Shown one piece after another: positions 37,435 through 46,189 of a stretch of 64,000 nt of DNA. The notes beneath the pieces were generated by a model that did no database searches, was not told where the DNA came from, and saw nothing but the letters and a program-made list of their open reading frames with translations. The stretch lies in the NCBI RefSeq assembly GCF_014198605.1, contig NZ_JACIHU010000011.1; one strand, written 5' to 3'. This DNA comes from Rhizobium etli_C. Lineage in GTDB: Bacteria; Pseudomonadota; Alphaproteobacteria; Rhizobiales; Rhizobiaceae. A program made the position numbers and the translations under genes. The stretch's first letter is position 1; each line of letters opens with the position of its first letter.

Positions 37435-37484
37435 CAAGCTCGGTTGCCACGATTGGATGGTGGCAACGAACGGAAGGCAAACTC

Positions 37485-38495
37485 ATGATTCAGAAGAACT
37501 GGCAGGAACTGATCAAGCCGAACAAGGTGGAGTTCTCCTCGAGCTCGCGCACCAGGGCGACGCTCGTTGCCGAACCGCTGGAGCGCGGCTTCGGCCTCAC
37601 CCTCGGCAATGCGCTGCGTCGCGTTCTGCTCTCCTCGCTGCGCGGTGCCGCCGTCACGGCGGTGCAGATCGACGGCGTGCTGCATGAATTCTCCTCGATT
37701 CCGGGCGTCCGCGAAGACGTCACGGACATCGTGCTCAACATCAAGGAAATCGCCATCAAGATGGATGGCGACGACGCAAAGCGCATGGTCGTGCGCAAGC
37801 AGGGCCCGGGCGTTGTCACGGCTGGCGACATCCAGACGGTCGGCGATATCGAAATCCTCAACCCCGAGCATGTGATCTGCACGCTCGACGAGGGCGCCGA
37901 AATCCGCATGGAATTCACCGTCAACAACGGCAAGGGCTACGTTCCGGCCGAACGCAATCGTGCGGAAGATGCTCCGATCGGTCTCATCCCGGTCGACAGC
38001 CTTTATTCGCCGGTCAAGAAGGTGTCCTACAAGGTTGAAAATACCCGCGAAGGACAGGTTCTCGACTACGACAAGCTGAACATGACCATCGAAACCGATG
38101 GCTCGATAACCGGTGAAGACGCCGTCGCTTTCGCGGCGCGCATCCTCCAGGATCAGCTTGGCGTCTTCGTCAACTTCGACGAGCCGCAGAAGGAAACCGA
38201 AGAGGAAGCAGTCACCGAACTCGCTTTCAACCCGGCTCTCCTGAAGAAGGTGGACGAACTCGAACTGTCGGTCCGTTCGGCAAACTGCCTGAAGAACGAC
38301 AACATCGTCTACATCGGCGACCTCATTCAGAAGACCGAAGCAGAAATGCTCCGCACACCGAATTTTGGTCGCAAGTCGCTGAACGAAATCAAGGAAGTTC
38401 TCGCTTCCATGGGCCTGCACCTCGGCATGGAAGTGCCGGCATGGCCGCCCGAGAACATCGAAGATCTCGCCAAGCGTTACGAAGACCAATATTGA
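37485..38495 (+). CDS. rpoA: RNA polymerase alpha subunit
   Basis: A 336-residue assembly subunit. The N-terminal dimer domain has EPLERGFGLTLGNALRRVLLSSL; the C-terminal domain, which binds UP elements and activators, has LELSVRSANCLKNDNI and GRKSLNEIKEVLASMGL with the DNA-contacting Arg and Asn kept. The start at 37485 (MIQKNWQELIKPNKVEF) has GGAAGGCAA upstream. Confidence 0.99.
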   Translation: MIQKNWQELIKPNKVEFSSSSRTRATLVAEPLERGFGLTLGNALRRVLLSSLRGAAVTAVQIDGVLHEFSSIPGVREDVTDIVLNIKEIAIKMDGDDAKRMVVRKQGPGVVTAGDIQTVGDIEILNPEHVICTLDEGAEIRMEFTVNNGKGYVPAERNRAEDAPIGLIPVDSLYSPVKKVSYKVENTREGQVLDYDKLNMTIETDGSITGEDAVAFAARILQDQLGVFVNFDEPQKETEEEAVTELAFNPALLKKVDELELSVRSANCLKNDNIVYIGDLIQKTEAEMLRTPNFGRKSLNEIKEVLASMGLHLGMEVPAWPPENIEDLAKRYEDQY

Positions 38496-38502
38496 GAAAA
38501 CA

Positions 38503-38528
38503 AAAGGCAGGCTCTTTCGACTGCCTTT
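38503..38528 (+). other. Stem-loop after rpoA
   Basis: AAAGGCAG pairs with CTGCCTTT around a 10-base loop. No U-run beyond TTT. A second stem GCAGGC/GCCTGC lies near 38540-38556. Both are in the 123-base rpoA-rplQ gap. Confidence 0.4.
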
Positions 38529-38618
38529 CCCCGTCAAACAGCAGGCCGATCGCCTGCATGTGCCAGGAAACGGCAGGCCCACTTAGTGTAAGGGCACCTG
38601 CATTAAAGGAGAATAGCA

Positions 38619-39041
38619 ATGCGCCATGGTAAAGCCGGCCGCAAGCTGAATAGAACTGCAAGCCACCGCAAGGCGATGTTCGCCAACATGGCGGCTTCGC
38701 TGATTACCCACGAGCAGATCGTCACGACCCTGCCGAAGGCCAAGGAAATCCGTCCGATCGTCGAGAAGCTCGTCACGCTCGGCAAGCGCGGCGACCTGCA
38801 TGCTCGCCGTCAGGCGATCTCGCAGATCCGCGATGCCGCCGTCGTTTCGAAGCTGTTCGACACGATCGCAACGCGTTACGCCACCCGCAACGGCGGCTAC
38901 CTGCGCATCATGAAGGCTGGCTTCCGCCAGGGCGACAATGCCGCCATGGCCGTTGTCGAATTCGTTGATCGCGACACCTTTGCCAAGGGCGCAGCCGACA
39001 AGGCCCGCGTCGCTGCCGAAGAGCAGGCCGTCGCTGCCTAA
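38619..39041 (+). CDS. rplQ: 50S ribosomal protein L17
   Basis: A 140-residue protein near the tunnel exit. It begins MRHGKAGRKLNRTASHRKAM; TLPKAKEIRPIVEKLVTLGK is the signature. AAAGGAG lies 8 bases before the ATG. The C-terminal Ala/Glu-rich tail is usual in alphaproteobacteria. It ends the ribosomal super-cluster at a strong terminator. Confidence 0.98.
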   Translation: MRHGKAGRKLNRTASHRKAMFANMAASLITHEQIVTTLPKAKEIRPIVEKLVTLGKRGDLHARRQAISQIRDAAVVSKLFDTIATRYATRNGGYLRIMKAGFRQGDNAAMAVVEFVDRDTFAKGAADKARVAAEEQAVAA

Positions 39042-39065
39042 GAGTTTCCGATTTCGGAAAGCTGG

Positions 39066-39092
39066 AAAGCCGGGCCTTGCGCCCGGCTTTTT
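39066..39092 (+). terminator. Rho-independent terminator of the alpha group
   Basis: AAAGCCGGGC pairs perfectly with GCCCGGCTTT around CTTGC, and the T-run reads TTTTT. It lies 24 bases after the rplQ stop. Confidence 0.92.
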
Positions 39093-39128
39093 CGTTTGTG
39101 CCGGCATTTTTGATGAGTGAGCAGCGCC

Positions 39129-39511
39129 ATGATCGACCACATAACCGTCGCGGTGGGTGATTGTCGAAGAGCAAGCTCTTATACGAAAAAGCGTTCTTAC
39201 CCCTGGGTTACAGGCTTACCTTCGGTAAGGAGAACATCTTCTGGGCCTTCGATATCGGCAATGGCTGCCTGTTCGAGATCCAGCAGGCGGATAGCCCGCC
39301 GCCTCTGACCCGGATTCACGTCGCTTTCAGGGCGCGCAGCAAGGCCGAGGTCGATGCCTTCCATCACGCCGCACTCGAAGCCGGCGCCAGGGATAACGGC
39401 GCTCCCGGCCCACGCCCGGAATACGCGTCCGATTATTACGCCTGCTTCGTACTGGATCCCGACGGTTACAATATCGAGGCGATGATCAATCAGCCGACAG
39501 TCGCAGCGTGA
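39129..39511 (+). pseudogene. VOC (glyoxalase/bleomycin-resistance) family protein, frameshifted
   Basis: From the ATG at 39129 the frame reads MIDHITVAVGD, the classic start of a VOC domain, then turns to nonsense. From the TTG at 39161 the next frame reads SKSKLLYEKAFLPLGYRLTF, exactly how a VOC protein should continue, and runs to DPDGYNIEAMINQ at 39511. One missing base near 39161 explains the break; the intact protein would be about 127 residues. It may be a real pseudogene, a sequencing error, or a shortened protein started at the TTG. VOC proteins are metal-dependent enzymes or binding proteins; substrate unknown. Confidence 0.75.
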
Positions 39512-39945
39512 AAGGCGTCTTTCGACATATGCTCGGGCGCATGCAAGCCCAACGCTTCGCAGCGCTGCTGCTCATCATTGTTTTTGGTTTGACGCTCAGA
39601 CGCTTCGGCTATTCAGCCGGTCTACCCTTTTTCCTCGTCAAATATGGTGGGTCGCTGCTTTGGGGATCCATGGTTTATGTCCTGCTGGCGCTTGCCGTTA
39701 CAGCGCTCACAGCAAGAATGCCGCCCGCAGGAATTGCAGCGTTGGCGCTGGCGGTTGCCATCTGCGTTGAATTCTTCCGGCTCTACCACACACCCGGGCT
39801 CGATGCATTTCGACTGACGACTGCCGGAGTCTTACTGCTTGGGCGGGTCTTCTCGCCTTGGAATATTTTGGCTTACGCGATCGGGATAGCTGCGGCCTAT
39901 GCTTTTGATCCCGCACATAGGCCATCTTCGCCTGAGCGGCGTTAA
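39508..39945 (+). CDS. DUF2809-type integral membrane protein
   Basis: A 145-residue protein with about four hydrophobic spans (near residues 16-30, 46-68, 75-92 and 105-132). The patterns FGYSAGLPFFLVKYGGSLLWGSMVY and LYHTPGLDAFRLTTAGVLLLGRVFSPWN match my memory of the DUF2809 family. The GTG start overlaps the stop of the VOC gene (GTGA), implying coupling; an ATG at 39529 is an alternative. Function unknown. Confidence 0.7.
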   Translation: MKGVFRHMLGRMQAQRFAALLLIIVFGLTLRRFGYSAGLPFFLVKYGGSLLWGSMVYVLLALAVTALTARMPPAGIAALALAVAICVEFFRLYHTPGLDAFRLTTAGVLLLGRVFSPWNILAYAIGIAAAYAFDPAHRPSSPERR

Positions 39946-40613
39946 ACCGATTGTCGCGAAGCTGATGAGCCCACGGGCCGGCCGCGCGGCCCTCCTTGTG
40001 CTTTCTTCCGGCTGCGCGCGATCGGCCGCCAGGAGCGGTAGAGGATGAGGGTGATGATCAGCCCGACATAGATATACTGCTCGAGATCGAGGATCTTGGT
40101 CGAGAGGGCAAAATGCAGCGCTCCGCTGGCGGCGATGATGTAGACGAGGCGGTGCAGCCAGTTCCAGTTCGCGCCGAGGCGGCGGATCGAGAAGTTATTG
40201 GATGTCGCTGCCAAGGGAATAAGCATCGCCAGGGCCGCCATGCCGAACATGATGAAAAGGCGCTTCAGCACGTCGTTGATGACGGCTTGGATATCCATCG
40301 CCTGGTCGAGCACCATGTAGACGGTGAAGTGCATCAGCGCGTAGTAGAAGGTCAAAAGGCCGAGCGCGCGGCGGTAGCGCAGATAATTCCAGCCGAACAG
40401 CTCGCGGGCCGGCGAGACGGCAAGGGTCGCGATCAGGAAGCGGATCGTCCAGATACCGAGGAAGAGCTCGAAGGTCTTGACAGGGTCGGCGCCGAGCTGA
40501 TCGGTCGCACCGAGATAGAAGGTCCAGGCGGCCGGCAGCAGGCCCGCGACATAAAGCAGCCAGACGGAGGCGGGTTGCCAACGTTTCGGGATGGCGAGCG
40601 ACAATTCTGCCAT
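39942..40613 (-). CDS. msrQ: Heme-binding membrane subunit of methionine sulfoxide reductase system
   Basis: A 223-residue six-span membrane protein that passes electrons from the respiratory chain to periplasmic MsrP. It has the family stretch SPARELFGWNYLRYRRALGLL, heme-ligand histidines in ALMHFTVYM, NWLHRLVYI and ALHFALST, and a basic C-terminus. The start ATG overlaps the msrP stop by one base (TGATG). The role follows the established MsrPQ (YedYZ) system. Confidence 0.93.
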   Translation of the reverse strand: MAELSLAIPKRWQPASVWLLYVAGLLPAAWTFYLGATDQLGADPVKTFELFLGIWTIRFLIATLAVSPARELFGWNYLRYRRALGLLTFYYALMHFTVYMVLDQAMDIQAVINDVLKRLFIMFGMAALAMLIPLAATSNNFSIRRLGANWNWLHRLVYIIAASGALHFALSTKILDLEQYIYVGLIITLILYRSWRPIARSRKKAQGGPRGRPVGSSASRQSV

Positions 40614-41560
40614 CAGAAATTCGCCTTCAGGTCCATGCCGGCATAAAGGCTCGCCACCTCGTCGGCATAGCCGTTGAAGGGCAGGGTGGGGCGGCGGCTC
40701 GCGCCGAAGAAGCCGCTTTCGCCGATGCGCCGCTCGCTCGCCTGGCTCCAGCGTGGATGGTCGACGGCAGGGTTGACGTTGGCGTAGAAGCCGTATTCCT
40801 GCGGATTGGTCACCTGCCAGGTATTCTTCGGCTGCTGGTCGGTGAGGGTGATCCTGACGATCGACTTGATGCCCTTGAAGCCGTATTTCCATGGCACGAC
40901 CAAGCGGATCGGCGCGCCGTTCTGGTTCGGCAGCGTTTCGCCATAGAGCCCGACGGCAAGCAGCGTCAGCGGGTGACGCGCTTCGTCGAGCCGCAGACCC
41001 TCGACATAAGGCCAGTCGAGCGACTGGAAGAAACCCTTCTGTCCCGGCATTTCCTCCGGCCGCACGACGGTTTCGAAGGCGACGTATTTGGCGCTGCCGA
41101 GCGGCTCCACCTTGTCGAGCAGCGATGCCAGCGGAAAGCCGTCCCAGGGAATGACCATCGACCAGGCCTCGACGCAGCGCATCCGATAGGTGCGTTCCTC
41201 GATCGGGAATTCCTTCATCAGCGCCTCGAGGTCGAAGGTGCCTGGTTTGTTGACCATGCCGTCGACCTTGACCGTCCAGGGCAGCGGCTTGAAATCGCCG
41301 GAATTCGCGGCGGGATCGCCCTTGTCGAGGCCGAACTCATAAAAATTGTTGTAGGTGGTGACGTCCTTGAGCGGCGTCGGCTTCTCGTCGACCTTATACT
41401 TGCTCTCGACGGCCGAAAGGGCGGCCGCACTCGCCTTGCCGGCGCCATACAGCGCCATGGCGCCGAGCGTTGCAGCACCGAGGAATTCTCGGCGGCGCAT
41501 ATAGATCTGGCGCGGCGTGATCTCCGACGAGGCGATCTTCGGGGGGCGATAGCTTGGCAT
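40613..41560 (-). CDS. msrP: Periplasmic methionine sulfoxide reductase, molybdopterin catalytic subunit
   Basis: A 315-residue Mo-cofactor enzyme that repairs oxidised methionines in envelope proteins. A Tat signal lies at residues 22-28 (RRREFLG) followed by a hydrophobic stretch and a cleavage site after about ASA. The Mo-coordinating Cys is residue 129 in YRMRCVEAWSM. VPWKYGFKGIKSIVRI is also typical. GGAGG precedes the ATG. It is the first gene of the msrPQ pair, divergent from ilvD. Confidence 0.95.
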   Translation of the reverse strand: MPSYRPPKIASSEITPRQIYMRRREFLGAATLGAMALYGAGKASAAALSAVESKYKVDEKPTPLKDVTTYNNFYEFGLDKGDPAANSGDFKPLPWTVKVDGMVNKPGTFDLEALMKEFPIEERTYRMRCVEAWSMVIPWDGFPLASLLDKVEPLGSAKYVAFETVVRPEEMPGQKGFFQSLDWPYVEGLRLDEARHPLTLLAVGLYGETLPNQNGAPIRLVVPWKYGFKGIKSIVRITLTDQQPKNTWQVTNPQEYGFYANVNPAVDHPRWSQASERRIGESGFFGASRRPTLPFNGYADEVASLYAGMDLKANF

Positions 41561-41893
41561 GTCGAAACCTCCAGGGCGGATTTCTTCAATATAATTCTTA
41601 AACGAACCGCCCGCATGTTCGGATTAGCTATGCCTCGAATCTCGACGACGGGAAGCCAATTTTTTGTGTTCGGCTGTGATGGAATAGGCTGTAACCAAAC
41701 CTCGCGCCGAACCGTATATCATCGATGGCGCTCAAGGCGCTCCCTCCGCAGCGTACCGGATTTGACCTTGCCGGTAGTGACAGCCCCTGTCGATTGGATT
41801 AGGACAAGTGCAAAAGGCAGCGTTCGCCCGGCCCGCAGGCTTCATGCCGCTTCGCTTCGCCTGATCATTTCCGACACGTCGAGGAAGACACCG
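41561..41893 (+). promoter_or_regulatory. msrP-ilvD divergent intergenic region
   Basis: A 333-base gap that must hold the promoters of both msrPQ (leftward) and ilvD (rightward). I see no promoter pair good enough to name; a short inverted repeat GACAG/CTGTC lies near 41778-41791. The open frame through this region is an extension of ilvD over antisense msrP and is not accepted. Confidence 0.35.
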
Positions 41894-43732
41894 ATGCCAG
41901 CTTACCGTTCCAGAACCACGACCCACGGCCGCAACATGGCAGGCGCGCGCGGCCTTTGGCGCGCCACGGGCATGAAGGATTCGGATTTCGGCAAGCCGAT
42001 CATCGCGGTGGTGAATTCCTTCACCCAGTTCGTGCCCGGCCACGTGCACCTCAAGGATCTCGGCCAGCTCGTCGCCCGCGAAATCGAGGCGGCCGGCGGC
42101 GTCGCCAAGGAATTCAACACGATCGCCGTCGACGACGGCATCGCCATGGGCCATGACGGCATGCTCTATTCGCTGCCGTCGCGCGAGCTGATCGCCGACA
42201 GCGTCGAATATATGGTCAATGCCCATTGCGCCGACGCCATGGTCTGCATTTCCAACTGCGACAAGATCACCCCCGGCATGCTGATGGCGTCGCTGCGCCT
42301 CAACATACCCACGGTCTTCGTCTCCGGCGGTCCGATGGAAGCGGGCAAGGTCGTGCTGCACGGCAAGAAACATGCGCTCGACCTCGTCGATGCCATGGTC
42401 GCCGCCGCCGATGACAAGATCAGCGACGAGGATGTCCAGACCATCGAGCGCTCGGCCTGTCCGACCTGCGGTTCCTGCTCCGGCATGTTCACCGCCAATT
42501 CGATGAACTGCCTGACGGAAGCGCTCGGCCTGTCGCTGCCCGGCAACGGTTCTACGCTTGCCACCCATGCCGACCGCAAGCGGCTTTTCGTCGAGGCCGG
42601 TCACCTGGTCGTCGATCTCGCCCGCCGCTATTACGAGCAGGACGACGTCACGGCGCTGCCGCGCACCATCGCCTCCAAGCAGGCCTTCGAGAATGCGATG
42701 GCGCTCGACATCGCCATGGGCGGTTCGACCAACACCGTCCTGCATATCCTGGCCGCCGCCCATGAAGGCGAGATCGATTTCACCATGGCCGATATCGACG
42801 CGCTGTCGCGCCGTGTGCCGTGCCTGTCGAAGGTCGCGCCCGCCAAGAGCGATGTGCATATGGAAGACGTCCACCGCGCCGGCGGCATCATGTCGATCCT
42901 CGGAGAACTCGACAAGGGCGGGCTGCTGAACCGCGATTGCCCGACCGTCCATGCCGAGACGTTGGGCGACGCCATCGACCGCTGGGACATCACCCGCACC
43001 AACAGCGACACCGTCCGTAATTTCTATCGCGCCGCTCCCGGCGGCATCCCCACCCAGGTCGCCTTCAGCCAGGAAGCCCGCTGGGACGACCTCGACACGG
43101 ATCGCCAGAACGGCGTCATCCGCTCGGTCGAACATCCCTTCTCCAAAGATGGCGGCCTTGCCGTGCTCAAGGGCAACCTCGCGGTCGACGGCTGCATCGT
43201 CAAGACTGCCGGCGTCGATGAATCGATCCTGAAATTCTCCGGTCCGGCACGGGTCTTCGAAAGCCAGGATGCATCGGTCAAGGCGATCCTCGCCAACGAG
43301 ATCAAGGCCGGCGACGTCGTCGTCATCCGCTATGAAGGCCCGAAGGGCGGCCCCGGCATGCAGGAAATGCTCTATCCGACGAGCTATCTGAAGTCGAAGG
43401 GCCTCGGCAAGGCCTGTGCGCTGATCACCGATGGCCGCTTCTCCGGCGGCACATCGGGCCTCTCGATCGGCCATGTCTCGCCGGAAGCGGCCAATGGCGG
43501 CACGATCGGCCTGGTGCGCGAAGGCGACATGATCGACATCGACATCCCGAACCGCACCATCAGCCTGCGCGTCAGCGAAACCGAGCTTGCCGCCCGCCGC
43601 GCCGAGCAGGATGGCAAGGGCTGGCATCCCTCAGAAGTCCGCAAGCGCAACGTCACCACGGCGCTGAAGGCCTATGCCGCTTTCGCAACGAGCGCCGACC
43701 GCGGCGCTGTGCGCGATCTGAACGCCCGCTGA
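41894..43732 (+). CDS. ilvD: Dihydroxy-acid dehydratase
   Basis: A 612-residue iron-sulfur enzyme of valine, leucine and isoleucine synthesis, turning 2,3-dihydroxy acids into 2-keto acids. Cluster and metal-site segments are CISNCDKITPGM and CPTCGSCSGMFTANSMNC; the C-terminal GRFSGGTSGLSIGHVSPEA is the second signature. The ATG at 41894 has GAGGAAG upstream and gives the usual length (MPAYRSRTTTHGRNMAGAR). A terminator lies directly after the stop. Confidence 0.98.
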   Translation: MPAYRSRTTTHGRNMAGARGLWRATGMKDSDFGKPIIAVVNSFTQFVPGHVHLKDLGQLVAREIEAAGGVAKEFNTIAVDDGIAMGHDGMLYSLPSRELIADSVEYMVNAHCADAMVCISNCDKITPGMLMASLRLNIPTVFVSGGPMEAGKVVLHGKKHALDLVDAMVAAADDKISDEDVQTIERSACPTCGSCSGMFTANSMNCLTEALGLSLPGNGSTLATHADRKRLFVEAGHLVVDLARRYYEQDDVTALPRTIASKQAFENAMALDIAMGGSTNTVLHILAAAHEGEIDFTMADIDALSRRVPCLSKVAPAKSDVHMEDVHRAGGIMSILGELDKGGLLNRDCPTVHAETLGDAIDRWDITRTNSDTVRNFYRAAPGGIPTQVAFSQEARWDDLDTDRQNGVIRSVEHPFSKDGGLAVLKGNLAVDGCIVKTAGVDESILKFSGPARVFESQDASVKAILANEIKAGDVVVIRYEGPKGGPGMQEMLYPTSYLKSKGLGKACALITDGRFSGGTSGLSIGHVSPEAANGGTIGLVREGDMIDIDIPNRTISLRVSETELAARRAEQDGKGWHPSEVRKRNVTTALKAYAAFATSADRGAVRDLNAR

Positions 43733-43760
43733 TTGCTCGAATCTATCAACTGCTCTGTCG

Positions 43761-43795
43761 ACCGGTCGCTTTCAAAGCGGCCGGTTGATGTTTTT
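43761..43795 (+). terminator. ilvD terminator overlapping the next gene's stop
   Basis: ACCGGTCGCTT pairs with AAGCGGCCGGT (one G-U) around TCA, with a five-T run 5 bases later. The loop TCA is the complement of the stop codon of the convergent LprI-like gene, so terminator and coding end are interlocked. Confidence 0.65.
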
Positions 43796-44125
43796 ATAGG
43801 TCTCGCCGAGCTGCTTCAGCCGCTCCTCATAGGCGGCCTTGAGGCAGGCGGCATCTGCCCCGCATTCCTGCCGCTTCTTCAGCCAGGCCGTCTGCTCGTC
43901 CTGCAATGTCCCACGTGAGCCCATGGCCAGCAGGCCGGAGAGCAGCTCGAAGGTCGTCGCCATCTTCACGTCGGCATCGTTGAGGGCGCGGTTGTCGCAG
44001 ATCGTCTTTTCGTCCGGCTTCAATTCTTTCGCATTGCAGTCGAAGCTTGCCGCCTGCGCCATGTCCGACGCGTAGATTGCAGCTGCAAAACCAAGGGCTA
44101 CCGTCATTGCTCTCATTGTCATCAT
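43772..44125 (-). CDS. LprI-like (DUF1311) exported protein
   Basis: A 117-residue protein with a signal peptide (MMTMRAMTVALGFAAAIYAS, cleavage after about AQA). The mature part has FDCNAKELKPDEKTICDNRALNDADVKM and four Cys, matching the LprI/DUF1311 fold found in lysozyme-inhibitor-like proteins. AAGGAG is 7 bases before the first ATG. Periplasmic location and inhibitor role are inferred from family resemblance only. Confidence 0.75.
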   Translation of the reverse strand: MMTMRAMTVALGFAAAIYASDMAQAASFDCNAKELKPDEKTICDNRALNDADVKMATTFELLSGLLAMGSRGTLQDEQTAWLKKRQECGADAACLKAAYEERLKQLGETYKNINRPL

Positions 44126-44146
44126 TCGAAGTCTCCTTGCCGCCGA

Positions 44147-44527
44147 TCAGACCAGCTTGCGCACTGCCAGAGCCAGGAAGATGATGCAGGCAAGCCAGAC
44201 GACAAGGATGAAGACCAGGCCGCTCCGGCCGGAAGGGCGTTCGATGCGTCTTGCGGCTTCTTCGCGAAGCTCGCGCATTAAGTCGGGCGGAACAAGCCAC
44301 GTCGCCAGCAGGATGCCGAGCGGCACGATGACGAGATCGTCGAGATAGCCGAGCACGGGAATGAAATCCGGGATGAGATCGACCGGCGACAGGGCATAGG
44401 CCGCAACGGCGCCCGCCACTGCTTTTGCATACCAGGGCACCCTGGCATCGCGCGCAGCAAGCCATAGGGCGACGATGTCACGCTTCAGTGACTTCGCCCA
44501 GATTTTGGCTTTTGATATCAGTTGCAT
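44147..44527 (-). CDS. DUF1232 (YkvA-type) membrane protein
   Basis: A 126-residue protein with two or three hydrophobic segments. The hallmark of the family is AYALSPVDLIPDFIPVLGYLDD (residues about 43-64, given in part), followed by LVIVPLGILLATWLVP and a C-terminal span. It is 21 bases upstream of the LprI-like gene on the same strand and probably cotranscribed. Function unknown. Confidence 0.8.
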   Translation of the reverse strand: MQLISKAKIWAKSLKRDIVALWLAARDARVPWYAKAVAGAVAAYALSPVDLIPDFIPVLGYLDDLVIVPLGILLATWLVPPDLMRELREEAARRIERPSGRSGLVFILVVWLACIIFLALAVRKLV

Positions 44528-44698
44528 GGCCGGTCTTCCTGAATCGAATTCGCAAAGACTTCCAGTGAAGTCTCACGGGAACATGTCCGCCTTATTCTTC
44601 CATGCTTCCGCCCTCTTTCCTTTCTAGCGTCGGGCCGCAGAACAGGATGATTTTAGGCCGGTTCGACCTGAAATCTGAATGCTGTTCGCATTAAATAG

Positions 44699-44752
44699 TT
44701 AGAGCACGATGTCGTCCGAAAACCGCTCACACTTTTCGGCATCATGCTCTAA
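44699..44752. repeat. Rhizobial-type intergenic palindromic repeat
   Basis: TTAGAGCA at 44699-44706 pairs with TGCTCTAA at 44745-44752, and inside it CCGAAAA at 44716-44722 pairs with TTTTCGG at 44733-44739. The whole forms an imperfect 54-base palindrome just before the Deg protease gene. From memory, near-identical elements are scattered in Rhizobium intergenic regions; only one copy was noted here. Confidence 0.65.
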
Positions 44753-44785
44753 AACGATCCACAAGAGGATTCAAAAGGGATACCC

Positions 44786-46189
44786 ATGCAAGGCCTGTTC
44801 AAGCGCGCCTCCGTCTCGCTACTCGCTCTTATGCTTGCTCTGCCGGCTGCGGCCAATGCGCAGACCGCAAAGACCGTGCCCGAGAGCCAGATGCAGATGC
44901 AGCTCTCTTTCGCGCCGCTCGTCAAACAGACGTCGGGCGCCGTCGTCAATGTCTATGCGGAAAAGACCGTCCGGCGGCAGTCGCCCTTTGCCGGCGACCC
45001 CTTCTTCGAGCAGTTTTTCGGCCAGCAGATGCCGAATCGCTCGGAAAAGCAGTCCTCGCTCGGTTCCGGCGTCATCGTCGAGGCGAACGGCACCGTGGTG
45101 ACCAACAATCACGTCGTCGAAGGCGCCGACGACATCAAGGTTGCCCTGCCGGATGGACGCGAATTCCCCTGCAAGGTGGTGTTGCGGGATGACCGTGTCG
45201 ATCTTGCGGTGCTGAAGATCGACACCAAGGAAAGTTTCCCGACGCTTCCCATCGGCAATTCCGATGCGGTCGAGGTCGGCGATCTCGTGCTGGCGATCGG
45301 CAATCCCTTCGGCGTCGGCCAGACGGTGACGAGCGGCATCGTCTCAGGGCTTGCGCGCAACCAGGTGGTCAGGAACGAGTTCGGCTTCTTCATTCAGACC
45401 GACGCCTCGATCAATCCCGGCAATTCCGGCGGCGCCTTGATGAACATGAAGGGTGAACTGATCGGCATCAACACCGCGATCTTCTCGCGCGGCGGCGGCT
45501 CGAACGGCATCGGCTTCGCCATTCCGGCCAATCTGGTCAAGGTCTTCCTCGCTTCGGCGGACGCCGGCGTCAAATCCTTCGAGCGGCCCTATGTCGGCGC
45601 CAGCTTCGATGCCGTGACCTCGGAAGTGGCTGAGGCGCTGGGGCTGAACAAGGTTCGCGGCGCGCTCGTCGTCAAGGTTTCGGAAGGCGGCCCGGCCGCC
45701 AAGGCCGGGCTGAAGGCCGGCGAAATCGTCACCGCGGTCGACGGTATTTCTGTCGAACATCCGGATGCGCTGCTTTACCGGCTGACGACGGCCGGTCTCG
45801 GCAAGTCGGTCAAGCTCACTGTCGTCGAGAACGGCCGCGAGGCGCAACTCCCGCTGACGCTCGATCGCGCCCCGGAAACCTCGCCGCGAGATCAGCGCAC
45901 GATCGGCGGGCGCACCCCCTTTAGCGGCGCCGTCGTCGAGAACCTGTCGCCGCGTGTCGCCGACGAACTGCGCATGCCGCCGGAATCGGCAGGCGTCGTC
46001 GTATCCGACGTGAAGGAGGATTCGCCCGCCGCCCGTCTCGGTTTCGAGCCGAAGGATATCATCATCTCGATCAACGGGACCGATGTGAGGACCACCAGCG
46101 AGCTTTCCGAAATCGCCGAGAGCGACCCCGGCCTCTGGCGGGTGGAGATCGAGCGCGACGGTCAGCGCATCCGGCAATTCTTCCGATGA
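44786..46189 (+). CDS. Periplasmic Deg/HtrA-type serine protease
   Basis: A 467-residue Do-like protease for envelope protein quality control. Signal peptide residues 1-25 (cleavage after NAQ region). The catalytic triad is His109 (TNNHVVEG), Asp139 (DDRVDLAVLKI) and Ser214 (NPGNSGGAL). Two PDZ domains follow, about residues 265-355 and 375-465. GGATTC and AGGGAT lie upstream of the ATG. It overlaps rarA by four bases (ATGA). The best symbol could be degP or degQ; these cannot be separated here. Confidence 0.93.
   Translation: MQGLFKRASVSLLALMLALPAAANAQTAKTVPESQMQMQLSFAPLVKQTSGAVVNVYAEKTVRRQSPFAGDPFFEQFFGQQMPNRSEKQSSLGSGVIVEANGTVVTNNHVVEGADDIKVALPDGREFPCKVVLRDDRVDLAVLKIDTKESFPTLPIGNSDAVEVGDLVLAIGNPFGVGQTVTSGIVSGLARNQVVRNEFGFFIQTDASINPGNSGGALMNMKGELIGINTAIFSRGGGSNGIGFAIPANLVKVFLASADAGVKSFERPYVGASFDAVTSEVAEALGLNKVRGALVVKVSEGGPAAKAGLKAGEIVTAVDGISVEHPDALLYRLTTAGLGKSVKLTVVENGREAQLPLTLDRAPETSPRDQRTIGGRTPFSGAVVENLSPRVADELRMPPESAGVVVSDVKEDSPAARLGFEPKDIIISINGTDVRTTSELSEIAESDPGLWRVEIERDGQRIRQFFR

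Noticed and set aside
40757..43732. A 991-codon plus-strand open frame containing ilvD
   Set aside because: The first 380 codons run antisense over msrP and through the intergenic region with no family match; the true ilvD start at 41894 has a ribosome site and gives the normal 612 residues.
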